Below are positions 49,994 to 60,000 of a stretch of DNA of 60,000 nt, one piece after another (the first letter of the stretch is position 1; every line of letters begins with the position of its first letter). The position numbers and the translations under genes are program-made. Source of the stretch: Liolophura sinensis (lineage: Eukaryota; Mollusca; Polyplacophora; Chitonida; Chitonidae); contig NC_088301.1 in assembly GCF_032854445.1 (NCBI RefSeq), forward strand, positions 58,976,512-59,036,511, read 5' to 3'. The notes under the pieces were generated by a model, which was not told the origin of the DNA, did not search any database, and was given only the letters and a program-made list of their open reading frames with translations.

Positions 49994-51469
49994 CAGACAA
50001 GAACACATTTATACTCGCTTTTGTTTAATATACAGAAATTAGTTGATTCTTTTTTTTTCTAAAAGACAATCCGGGGTCTGTTATTTTAATAGCCATCCAC
50101 ATGAATACCAAAACATGTACTGTGCTGGAAATTTCCTATGTTAACACTTTCATGTCATATGCGATTGCTCACGGTCAAAGAGAAGTTAACTCTTGTGAAA
50201 CTTTCCTCACTTATCTCCCTTTTCCCTATTTCATGACCGTATCCAAAAGGTTTGTTTTTTAAAGGTGTTCTATATGTGACGTAAATAAGATAAAGCCAAA
50301 GTTATAAACATCTATAACTTTGTCAAATTGACAAATTACATTGTGTTTACGATTAGACTGCTAAAATAAGGTGTGGGTATTTCTTATTCACACAGACCCA
50401 TTGGGCCAGTTCGCAGCGAAAATAACTGTAAACAATGTGTATAAGCATACATTACAAAAATGTTAAAAAAACATTTGGGATGTAGCAAAAACGTTTCCTA
50501 ATATCAGTTTTCGGGCAGAGAGGATAAAATAAGTTCTTTGAGCGCCAAAGCTACATCGGACGATATAAGAAATACCAGTGCTGTATGATAGGTACGGCGG
50601 GTACGGCAGGCCTGCACAATGATGTAAATAGACAAGATCAAAATAGGCCTACAAGAAAGTTCTTCGGTTAATTAGAGACCGAAGATTAAACCGATTACAG
50701 AGATTAGAATAGTTCTTTTACAAGGAAGACTGTAGGTCCTCGATGAAGTGTATAAGTAAGGTGGGATCCAATACAAAGACCTAAGGTGACCCAGATGTTC
50801 AATGCTCCAAGATGATGACTTTTCATTACCTACAACCAGTTAGATGAGAGCTGAATCATTTTAAAAAGCTCCCCAAAAGCCATAACGATTCAGTCTGTGT
50901 AGAAGTCGTTCAAGATTTACATAATCAAATGCCTTTGAGAAGTTTCTGAGTAGCTCTAATGAAAGAGGCTTTTAGCCAATTTAGTCCCCATATCACTCTC
51001 TAACGGTCAAAGAGGAAATAACTCTGGACAAAAAATTACAGTTGCCTCCCTTCAAGCATTTACTCGTACGAATATTTCACTTACAATAAATTCCTTGTAC
51101 CGTTATTGTTTTCACAACAGTAAACGCTGCCTGGTTCTTTCAGTTTTCCTAAAATTGTAGATTCATTAAATTTTAAATGCCAGTAACCAATATCTACCTC
51201 ATCTGTAGAAGAAGTTTTCTTTTGGAATACACAGATGTTACTGTTTTTCAAGTGTTTTATGTGTTTTATCTGTGATGTAGGAACTGGATAGCTTCAGGGG
51301 AAAGGTCCTTAGTTTGGAGAATGCGTAGTGACTAAGTATGTTGCCAGTATCCTTTAAATAATTGCAGCGTGAAAACCGGGTAGCGTCCGTCGAATTACGG
51401 TCAAAGAGGAGACAACTGCTGTCAAACCTGTGAAATTATCTCCCTTTGAGAGTAAAAACGCGAAATAAT

Positions 51470-51600
51470 CGGATTACGGGGAATGTAGCAAATCTGTTGA
51501 TAAGTTCCCAAATTCGCTAATTTCCGATCCCTAAAATATACGAACAAAAGGTCGGAATTGGGGGAATGTCGCATGTCGGCATCTCATGTTGGAAATTCCT
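51470..51600 (+). repeat. Two-unit GGGGAATGT-GCAGATCTG repeat, locus 2
   Basis: First unit TAATCGGATTACGGGGAATG then TAGCAAATCTG and CTAATTTCCGATCCC. Second unit GGTCGGAATTGGGGGAATGT then CGCATG and GTTGGAAATTCC. More diverged than loci 3 and 4. Confidence 0.65.
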
Positions 51601-52778
51601 CCATTTCAGAGAATCTATATGGAGTGTCTAAGATGCTATCGGTATCTTTATGTAATCAATGATTTGTTGATGAAAGGGGTTTCATTCATGAATCGTGAAT
51701 CTTTGTGAAAAGGCCCCAATGCGATGAACATGTACCAGGACATACATCAAACAGCTAAATTACCATATTTTTTTATCATATTTCTAGCCATTTAGCGGCC
51801 TACTTTTACCAGTAAATGCAGTTACTAAAAAATCAGCGACTGTATTATTACACACAACAGGTAAAATAATAGGAAACCTTAATGTAGCAGCATGTATTAT
51901 TCACCTTTAATAAACAAAACCCAGAAGCTTGTAGTTTTTTTTCCTGAACCCTAGCGATTGTCTATCAACGACGGCGATCACGGTCAAAGAGGGAATAACT
52001 CTTATCGAAACGGCCAAATTACCTCCCTTATTTCCTTACCGTAAATATAACGTTGAACATAGCACAATTATGTTGCAACGCTTTTAAATTCTGTGCGATA
52101 CAAGTGGTGAACATTGCGTTGATACAATAAATATTTTTATAAAGACATAGTTAAGATGACATAAGATTTTCAATTCTTTAATTGTACTATATTTTTTATT
52201 TATTTATTTATTTTTACCAAACAAAGTTTCAAACATGTACTGCTCTTCTAAAAATTTGAAGTGTTTGTTGTTTTATTTTTATTATTACTATTTATTTGCA
52301 TGTTTTTGTTTTCTTTTTTTCAAAGACGAACATGTTGAAACTGACCTCCATGTTATCTCCGTTGTTTCTTCTATTTTTTTTTTTTACATATATTACGATC
52401 CAAGAAGAGATAACCGCAGCGTGCAAATGTATATCGCGCAAATTACTTCCCTTTGACCACTAGTGAAATTGTAAGAGCAGTACCTCAGCCTAATGTTATT
52501 GATATTCATTTGGGGAATTCTGCATTTATAAATTCTTTTCAACTTCTTTCATATGAACCTATAACTACACACCTTGATTTCAAACGATCTTCGTAGTTTA
52601 GACACATCAGTTTTGACTTGATAAATTATACCAACGTCTGAGTTCTTAATGTTTTTTTTTTTTTTTTTTTATCGTGTAAAATTTACAAGAGTTATGTAAA
52701 AAAAAAATTTTTGGCTGTGTGTAATTCACACGACAGAAGGACATTGGGTAAATTATATAATGAATATGTAGAATATGA

Positions 52779-52940
52779 AATAGTCGGAATGCGGGGAAAA
52801 GCCTCAGATCTGCTGGCCCAGTCCGCGAAATTCCCGATTTCCAACGTCGGCTCTACCAGATAAAGGAGACGTGTGATTTGTTGTAACGTCGCAGATCGGC
52901 TCCTCAAGGCCAGAATTTCCCGATTCCCCAGGATCACCCA
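52779..52940 (+). repeat. Two-unit GGGGAATGT-GCAGATCTG repeat, locus 3
   Basis: GTCGGAATGCGGGGAAAAGC, CTCAGATCTGCTGGCCCAGT, AATTCCCGATTTCCAACGTC; then GAGACGTGTGATTTG, GTCGCAGATCGGCTCC, GAATTTCCCGATTCCCC. Each unit of about 70 bp is itself a quasi-palindrome around AGATCT or CAGATCGG. Confidence 0.75.
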
Positions 52941-54485
52941 GCATTTTATTGGTGAAAGTAGTAAAGTTGAATAGACATCGTAGGACAAGCAGTGCCTTCA
53001 TATATTGTTAGACGCAGAGGCAGTCTATATTTTTTACGGTACCAGACGTGGCTAGCACCACAGAGTATAGGGCCTGTATACGCGACATGCTTTTGACATC
53101 AAGATGGCTAATTTTATGTATAGTTCTTTATAGGTACCGAACGTCAGAACTTTGTGAGTGGATTTTTCTGGAGACGAAGAGGTCTAATGCGTGTATATTG
53201 CAGTAATTGTACTCTTCGAGAACTGTACGGACTACCGTTAAACTATATAGTCCGTGATTTTCAGGTTTTGAACTTCATTTTCAAATGTTAAAAATAATTT
53301 TCTATTACATGCAAAGAACTTCTTTTTAACTTTAGCGGGATTGTCCGTTTGCCATCGCCGAGTGGTCAAAGAGCAAACAACTCTCGACAAACCGTTGTTA
53401 TTACTTCCCCCTTCACTGTAAATAAAGCGTTACTTCAATTCTAACGCCTGTATACTATTTTTCAAGCATTTTATTATTATTATTATTTTGTCATGTGAAC
53501 AAGATAGTCAATGAGTAGAGATGCAGAATTATGTCATGGTCACGACTTGGTGAAGATTTTGGGGCACACAGAGACGATTTTCAGCCAGCACCATTCAACA
53601 AAGATGTTCAGAGCATTTCAATTATTTTTGTGCCCACGCCCCAATTTACACGAAAAAAGAGAAAAACAAAAATTTAAGTAATTTTTTCTTTTTTTATTTT
53701 ATTTTGCTTTTTTTATCCTGTAACTTTCCTGTAATCCGTGACAATCCGTGTATGCTCGAAAATAATGATTCAAGAGGAGTAACTCCTTCAAAACGCATTA
53801 CAATTACCTCCCTTTGACCGTGTCTTGCGTTCTGGGTGGGCCTGGCCCAAATCATCGCGTTTTTGTAAATAACTTGTGATCAAAGAGGGGATAACCCCTC
53901 AGATTAACGTTCGAATTACTTCCCTTTGACCACAGGTTAAGAAAATCAGGCGCTCGTTCAAAAAATGAAGTTCTGTTACAGACCTTATTAGATGGTAAAA
54001 AAATATTTTAAAATGTCACAAAACTCACTTGTTTAACAGTGCAATGTCTGTTTATATATATATATGTATATACTGCTCTGCGTAAACAGGACTACATGAC
54101 TACGTGAACGTGTAGTATAGTAGTTAGATAAGCGCTGTTTGGAGAGAAAATACACAACGTATGAAAGCATTACCACTGCATTTCACTCTAAAATTAACCA
54201 CAACCTCTGACGATTTTGGGTCATACTTTCCACTGTCACATTTAAAAATATTTGACTCCTGAGTCCATCTAGGCCTATATAATGCATCAAACTGAAAATG
54301 AAAAGAAACTACTTCGTGTGTGAAATCCTGTTTATAAATCCTGATCATAAGGACAATAGGCCTTGATTTTAACATGCGTATATGACGGAATCATGACATC
54401 AGCAGAATAAAACAAAGGCGTTTGTAGTGAAATGTAATCGTTAACATGCATGCTTGCCCTGTATCATGCCCATATATGTGATACA

Positions 54486-54625
54486 TGGAATGCGGGGAAT
54501 GTAGCAGATTTGCTGGCCAAGTTCTCACAGTCTCCGATTTCCGACAGCTTCTCCAGATGGAGACATGTGATTGGGAGAATGTCTCAGATCGGCTACACCG
54601 GAACTACACCGACGTTCGAGAAACT
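54486..54625 (+). repeat. Two-unit GGGGAATGT-GCAGATCTG repeat, locus 4
   Basis: GGAATGCGGGGAATGTAGCA, GATTTGCTGGCCAAGT, CTCCGATTTCCGACAGC; then GAGACATGTGATTGGG, AATGTCTCAGATCGGCT. It aligns with locus 3 over its whole length. Confidence 0.75.
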
Positions 54626-55042
54626 AGCTTTGAAGACGTTTATATGATGAATATTTTGTTGTTATGATAATTAATAAAATGAATGGCATGATAAAATCAA
54701 GGACTAAAATGCGACTTTCCTTTAGTCTGTATTAATAGTGTATAGCACATGCACGTTGCCGTCAGATGTGATCAGCGGTGTTAAAAGGCGCATTACTGCA
54801 TGCATGTCACACGCCTGTGTATTGCCATGTACTGATCGCTTGTCTTTAGGTATAAGCACGTGTATCATATAACGCTGGTGTGTATGAAATGAAAAATAAT
54901 CTTATACAAAGTACGGGTGTTCATCATTATGCATGACTGAGCTAAAGGGGATTGTGTATTACGCAACGAATTGTAGATTCGACACTTATATATGCCACGC
55001 CCACCTATATGCATCCGGTGGACCGCACATGTTTATGGGGTG
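54626..55042. other. Non-coding spacer
   Basis: AT-rich, no feature recognised. Confidence 0.5.
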
Positions 55043-55285
55043 TCGGAATTGGGCGAATGTCGCAGGATGGCTGTTTAAGTCCCGCTGTTCCCTGCTTTCC
55101 GGAGCCACACTGTGTTATGGACAGCATTACATTGGAACTCCGGACAGTGACGCAGATCTGCGGTTCCCCGGATTCCGACGATATGTAATAGCTGGAGGAG
55201 TAATTGTGCCTTGTTGGCGTCGGAAATTGGGGAGTGTATCCGATCTGCGCACAGTCCGCACGGTCCCCGATTTCAGAAGAAATGA
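55043..55285 (+). repeat. GGGGAATGT-GCAGATCTG repeat, locus 5 (three or more units)
   Basis: GTCGGAATTGGGCGAATGTC and GCAGGATGG; ACGCAGATCTGCGGTTCCCC and GGATTCCGAC; GTCGGAAATTGGGGAGTGTA, TCCGATCTGCG and CCCCGATTTCAG. A perfect CGCAGATCTGCG palindrome sits in the middle. Confidence 0.7.
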
Positions 55286-55323
55286 CATGTATATAATACA
55301 GGTCCAAACCAAATACGGGCATT

Positions 55324-55328
55324 CAGAC

Positions 55329-55401
<73 letters not shown>

Positions 55402-55410
55402 CTGTCTGAA
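55324..55410. repeat. (TA)n microsatellite flanked by inverted TTCAGAC/GTCTGAA
   Basis: About 34 TA units (55331-55398). The flanks TTCAGAC and GTCTGAA are inverses, so the tract could extrude as a cruciform. Confidence 0.93.
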
Positions 55411-57540
55411 AGCTTAACAAAAATGTGTTCATTCATTCGGAGAAACCCGCATCTTTATGATATAAAATAAAATGATTTGTCAGTATTTTAATTGCCTTGT
55501 TAAATTCCTATTATTTATAAGGTATAATTAAGAACGCATTTCAATGTGAGTTCAGTATATTGTGCAGTGCCCCTGTCAAATTCAGTTGAGTCTGAAACAC
55601 AGTTATCTTCATACAAGTGTGTAGTCCCAAGCACTCACTCACTCACTTATACTAGTGTGTAGCGTGGAAGCCAACGTGATTCAAAGCATTGATTTTCCCC
55701 CAGGACAAGCCGCCTTCATTCTCGTGACCGCGTTCTCTGAGCTAAGAGGTCGGCTGTGTGAAGGTCGCGAGCTAATTTGGCAGAGCCACACGTGCGGTGA
55801 ATGACACAAGACAACATCCCTCGAAGATTTTGATCCACGTTGGCACTATACCAAGGCAGATGCCGGACATATATTCTATATATTGGTATACAAGTGTACA
55901 GTTAGGTCATCAGTTTTCAATACACGCTGTAGTATGTCTTAACCAACTACCTGCATATATGAGCATGATGAGAATAATTCATGCCTGCATACAAATACGT
56001 TAAAAATTCTTATACTCCTATCTGTATTTCATTTTCGTATTTTACATGTAATAAGGAATATTATATTTTACATATAACAAAGAAATATCAATAGCGGAAC
56101 ATTTTTATTACGCTATACGATGCTATCGACCCTCTCCACTAGATGGCGCTTGGGTATATGACAGGTTTGTGGGTATCCGGGGTTTCCCGCCTTTTCCATC
56201 TGGCGCAAGCTAACTTTTAACAAGTCTGGTATAATACACACCTGCATAAACCACGTGTGATGTATTCCAGATAATTTAGTCAAGCAGAATTTTGAAATTT
56301 TAATGGGGAACGGTTTTCTCTATACTGTGAATAGTGTAGCTAGAGAACATATAGCGGTAATTCTAAACCTTCATAACAATCATGACGTGAGGAATGCGGT
56401 GCGCGCATATATATTCACTATATAGGTATATGACGTGGTATACATATGACATACAATGACTGGTCCATCCATCAAATTTTTGAGACGATTAGCGTTATTC
56501 CATCTATACCGTGGATACAGAACATTGAGACTGTAAATGTTGTGCTTGCATATAACAAAGTAAAATAAATAAATATTCACTCAGTCAAAAGAAACAGTGG
56601 ACTACATTGTATGCACATATTCAACGTGTTACGATATTCAATGTTTTCGTTAAAGGGACACAGAATCGATTCTTATTGGCTTGTGTGAGACATAGGCATG
56701 TCCAGGCTATGCTACTCGGTTGTAATATGTGTTAATGGACACAAACTCAGACGTATTCATGGTACACACCAAGTTAATAACCAAACATATATCCTGATAT
56801 AGCTAAACTCAGTAATTTGAAATTGCGACATTTTAAATTTTGACATCAGTTTTCCTAGAAACAACAGAACTCAAAGTGACGTATGTATGCTCGTATGTGG
56901 GTCAATCGACATTGTCAGTGAGAGTATAAGCCTATACCTATAAGATGACATTAGGGCGTATATATAGACGGGGTGATACTCTCCAGTGTTTTTAGCCCAT
57001 TCACGCCTGAGGAAAGCAGGTTAATAGTATGACTTTTCAATTATAATCCCTGAATATGCAATGACCTTAATGGCCATTACGGGTTTTTGAACATTCGCCC
57101 AGTTTTCTCTACCGATGAAGTTGTCAAGCTTTCCACAGGGCTTACCCATGCATGAAAACGTTTTTCTCAGTCTGCATTGAAAATGTTTTCGTTTTTCGCT
57201 AAAAAGTGTTTTCTTTTTTTCTCTGCAAAAACGTTTCTTCTGTTTAGTGCTGAAATGGTATTTATCCAGATTATTTATTCCTTAGTACCTACCCCAGTAT
57301 ATATTGTTAAATTTAGTGTAAAAAAATATGGAAAAAGAGTACAGTTATCTGAGTAAAGTGGCACTTAAAATCACTTAGAATGAGACCGGTTTTATGCACT
57401 TTTTTCCGCCAACACTCGGTAATCTCCGCCGAATTACGTCATACAAGTCCAACGTTTACGAGCTCTCGGAGCTTCGCCATTTAGTTCAGTGTTAAAAAAG
57501 CTAAATGAGTAACAACAAGCATATCGGATTTCTCCACAAT
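55411..57540. other. Gene-poor stretch; possible promoter near its end
   Basis: No gene recognised. 57380-57540 carries TTACGTCAT (CRE-like), TCCGCC words and GAGCTCTCGGAGCTTC, immediately upstream of the THAP-like exon, and could be its promoter or leader. Confidence 0.4.
56136..56149 (+). promoter_or_regulatory. CTCF-like core motif
   Basis: CCACTAGATGGCGC fits every position of the animal CTCF core as I know it (CCASYAGRKGGCRS). CTCF is an 11-zinc-finger architectural protein of bilaterians. A second partial word, CCATCTGGCGC, lies at about 56197-56207. A single match in 60 kb may be chance; occupancy is unknown. Confidence 0.4.
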
Positions 57541-57632
57541 ATGTTTTGCTGTTCTGCTTACGGTTGTATAAACAGGTGGTCAGAGAATCCTGGAGTTAGT
57601 TTGTTTCAAGTTTCCAACTATTTTTTTGGTAC
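57541..57632 (+). CDS. THAP-type zinc-finger N-terminus, first exon or remnant (partial)
   Basis: The frame opens MFCCSAYGCINRWSENPGVS and continues LFQVSNYFFG. The pattern Met, x, Cys-x4-Cys, Gly-Cys-x-Asn-Arg and then Val-Ser-Leu-Phe matches the start of THAP domains (C2CH zinc finger, sequence-specific DNA binding, found in animal regulators and in P-element transposases). The second half of the domain (Trp, Cys-x2-His, AVPTIF) is not present in the next codons. The frame stops about 16 codons later. Possible donors are near 57628 (TTTG|GTACCC) or 57610. Either a genuine first exon whose partners lie beyond the window, or a decayed transposase fragment. Confidence 0.5.
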
Positions 57633-59087
57633 CCACCAAAAAACAGCCGTAATAGCTCTCGCCAGCTGAAGGCTACGAGAGGAATACAGCTGAATTTCCA
57701 CAACGGCACCTGCGCACAGTAGTTATAAAAAAATTTTAACTGAACTGAAAACTGATAGATAATAAATCTCTGTACACTATCGCTGACGTCCACATCGTAC
57801 ATGTATTTATAGTGTATGCGACTACGTGCCCCTATAGGCATAGGCTACTCGGAATGCCGACATGCCGGCATGTGCCGGTAGTTGTCATCGCATATAGGTA
57901 TGAATTTAGAATCCCTCGGGGCATAGAATGATATTTACTGTGAAGCGGACAGAGGGAAAGAATAGTAAATAAATATTAAATCTGAAGATAAACACACGAA
58001 ATGTACAGTGTAACACAGGGTAAAGCTATAGATTACCAGTAAGTATTGCCAGTGCGGTTGAAATGCCTGGACAAAGATCAAAGTCAACGTCTGAAACTGT
58101 AACTCTGAAGAATGAGTAGACATTTCAGTGTCTTAAATCGGAACTTTAACGCTGTCCACTGTGGGTTCATATTGATACGGCAGTTTATTTGCTTCTGTGC
58201 AGCTAGAATCCATCTCGAAAATTACATCGTTTTGACAGGAATTCCCAGGTTATTTAGGCCAGCTAGACTTGAGTTGTCCCTCTTTGACCTCACCCTCTGA
58301 GCCGTACCCGACAGGCGACTGGAGATCGGCAGTAAATCGATTGTTTTTAGGGGACTCAAAGTCATTAATACGTTTCCCATAAACCCTTTACAGCAATATG
58401 CTTGGTAAACAGGTTATAATCTTTATAATTAGGGCCAGTGGCTAAATTTGAACACCAATCCCTTAAAGGTGTATCTGTCCCCGTTGCCATGTTCGTTGTC
58501 GGAGATTTTGTAAGTTATGTCGTTCAAGGTGTTCTGTCGTCAGATGTATAAGTGTACAGGTGTACAAATGTTTCTATGCAACAAGAGTATGAAGGTATTA
58601 ACCACTCAAAAAAAACCCCGTGTCTTACAATGTTTTCTTCACAAGGTAAATGTTTTAATCTTTTCTAAAACGTTTTTTGGGTGATTTGCTTAACTCGAGC
58701 ACCTGATCATTAATAGCCACATCCCGTCTAAGTCTTTTTTTGCCCTGCCAGCTGTTTCATTCGTCTTTAACACCATTATCCACGGTTAATCACACGGATT
58801 AATTTCCGATCCCCAGGCGTTTACCGGCTATTTGCGTTGGATTAAATAAAATATACATCATATAAAATTATTAAATATTATTACAAACGCCGATTGTTCT
58901 AATATAAGCGTCAAGTCCGACATTCATATACCATTCGTAGTCCGTAAAGGGCGTTCCTAGGTACATGTGTATATCGCCCGGCATACATATAGTTACATAG
59001 TAGCAGCAACCGTACAAGACTGGGTGGGGTAATGCCTACAACTGCCATAGTAATTATCTACACTTGACGCTACAAGTGCTGTACTAA
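57633..59087. other. Non-coding stretch, nothing recognised
   Basis: No exon completing the THAP domain was found here, and no repeat family was identified. Confidence 0.5.
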
Positions 59088-60000
59088 ATGACACAGGTTA
59101 GTTGTGGTTACATCATGGTATCCAGCACAATTACAGGTCAGATCAGTTATGATTATATCATGGTATCCAGCATATTTACAGGTCAGATCATTTGTGCTTA
59201 TATCATGATATCCAGCACATTTACAGGTCAGGTCAGCTGTGGTTATATCATGGTATCCAGCACATTTACAGGTCAGATCAGTTGTGGTTATATCATGATA
59301 TCCAGCGTATTTACAGGTCAGATCATTTGTGCTTATATCATGATATCCAGCACATTTACAGGTCAGGTCAGGTCAGCTGTGGTTATATCATGATGTCCAG
59401 CACATTTACAGGTCAGATCATTTGTGCTTATACCACGATATCCATCACATTTACAGGTCAGGTGAGTTGTGATTATATCATAGTGTCCAGCACATTTACA
59501 GGTCAGTTATGGTTATATCATGGTATCCAGCACATTTACAGGTCAGGTAAGGTCAGATGTGGTTATATCATAATATCCAGCACATTTACAGGGCACATTT
59601 ACAGGTCAGAACAGTTGTGGTTATATCATGGTATCCAACACAATTACAGAACAGATCAGTTGTGGTTATATCATGATATCCAGCACATTTACAGGTCGGA
59701 ACAGTTGTGGTTGTATCATGATATCAAGCACAATTACAGAACAGGTCAGTTGTGGTTATATCATAATATCCAGCACATTTACAGGTCGGAACAGTTGTGG
59801 TTATATCATGGTATCCAGCACATTTACAGGTCAGCTCAGTTGTGGTTATATCATGGTATCCAGCACATTTACAGGTCAGCTCAGTTGTGGTTATATCATG
59901 GTGTCCAGCACATTTACAGGTCCGAACAGTTGTGGTTATATCATGATATCCAGCACATTTACAGCTCAGATGTAGTTATATCTTGGTAGCCAGGACATTT
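59088..60000 (+). repeat. 45-bp minisatellite, about 20 units, running off the window
   Basis: The unit is TTATATCATGGTATCCAGCA, CATTTACAGGTCAGATCAGT, TGTGG. Period is 45 with occasional shorter or longer units (for example around 59365, 59500, 59590). Two plus-strand frames stay open over much of the array, because 45 is a multiple of three and the unit has no stop in those frames. They read 15-residue periodic peptides (for example SCGYIMVSSTFTGQI). The array is truncated by the end of the window. Confidence 0.92.

Larger units (their letters stand above)
50172..53934 (+). repeat. Eight dispersed copies of a GGTCAAAGAGG...CCTCCCTTTGACC quasi-palindrome
   Basis: Copies at about 50172-50222, 51004-51055, 51398-51449, 51981-52030, 52400-52459, 53363-53414, 53770-53820 and 53878-53934. 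Each begins with (C)GGTCAAAGAGG or a close variant and ATAACTC, has a variable middle of about 20 bases, and ends AATTACCTCCCTTTGACC or a variant. The ends are imperfect inverses (GGTCAAAG/CTTTGACC). Related words are AAGGGAGATAA at 49185 and AAGGGAGGTAACTAC at 37149. AAGGGAGATAACTC-type words are, from memory, very common in mollusc DNA. Confidence 0.75.

Noticed and set aside
49845-55285. CRISPR-like array
   Set aside because: Repeats are irregularly spaced, degenerate, in both orientations and lie in a eukaryotic intron-bearing genome.
54933-55409. 158-codon frame ending in Tyr-Ile repeats
   Set aside because: It reads through palindromic repeat locus 5 and a TA microsatellite.

Overview
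The window looks like nuclear DNA from a lophotrochozoan invertebrate, most likely a mollusc. It is AT-rich and carries spliceosomal introns with GT..AG borders. It has long (TA)n microsatellites, tRNA-derived SINEs and MITE-like foldback elements of kinds I associate with mollusc and related genomes. The organism call is inference; no sequence search was possible. There are no bacterial operons, no CRISPR array and no rRNA. The few B-box sequences lie in SINE-like repeats rather than in tRNA genes.

Two protein genes can be reconstructed exon by exon. (1) TIMM17, plus strand, 41192-44420: seven coding exons, every splice phase compatible, 167 aa. It encodes the Tim17 subunit of the mitochondrial inner-membrane TIM23 translocase. 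(2) A divergent paired-class-like homeobox gene, minus strand, 29005 down to 27061: four coding exons, 334 aa. It has an intron exactly between homeodomain positions 46 and 47, a position typical of PRD-class genes. Two further N-terminal exon candidates are weaker: a THAP-type zinc-finger start at 57541 (+) and a short Lys-rich start at 48881 (+).

Layout. 1-12.5 kb: no recognisable gene; microsatellites, a SINE, homopolymers. 12.54-28.33 kb: a large, nearly identical tandem duplication (copy A 12543-20795, copy B 20800-28330). Its right edge falls inside an intron of the homeobox gene, so copy A holds only exons 3 and 4, with a 1-base frameshift, while copy B is part of the intact gene. 28.3-30.3 kb: 5' part of the homeobox gene and a SINE. 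30.3-40.8 kb: gene-poor, with a 735-bp foldback element, a SINE with clear target-site duplications and other repeats. 40814-41013: a run of 200 N whose two flanks are the same 59 bp, so probably an unmerged contig overlap. 41.2-44.4 kb: TIMM17. 44.4-49.5 kb: minisatellites and two MITE-like elements. 49.8-55.3 kb: an unusual block in which two families of short quasi-palindromic repeats alternate. 55.4-59 kb: a CTCF-like core motif and the THAP-like exon. 59.1 kb to the end: a 45-bp minisatellite that runs off the window.

The best candidates for something new are the partial homeobox-gene duplication, the divergent homeobox gene itself, the 34-kb foldback with two outward-facing tRNA-like promoter sequences, and the 49.8-55.3 kb quasi-palindrome block. 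All similarity statements are by eye.
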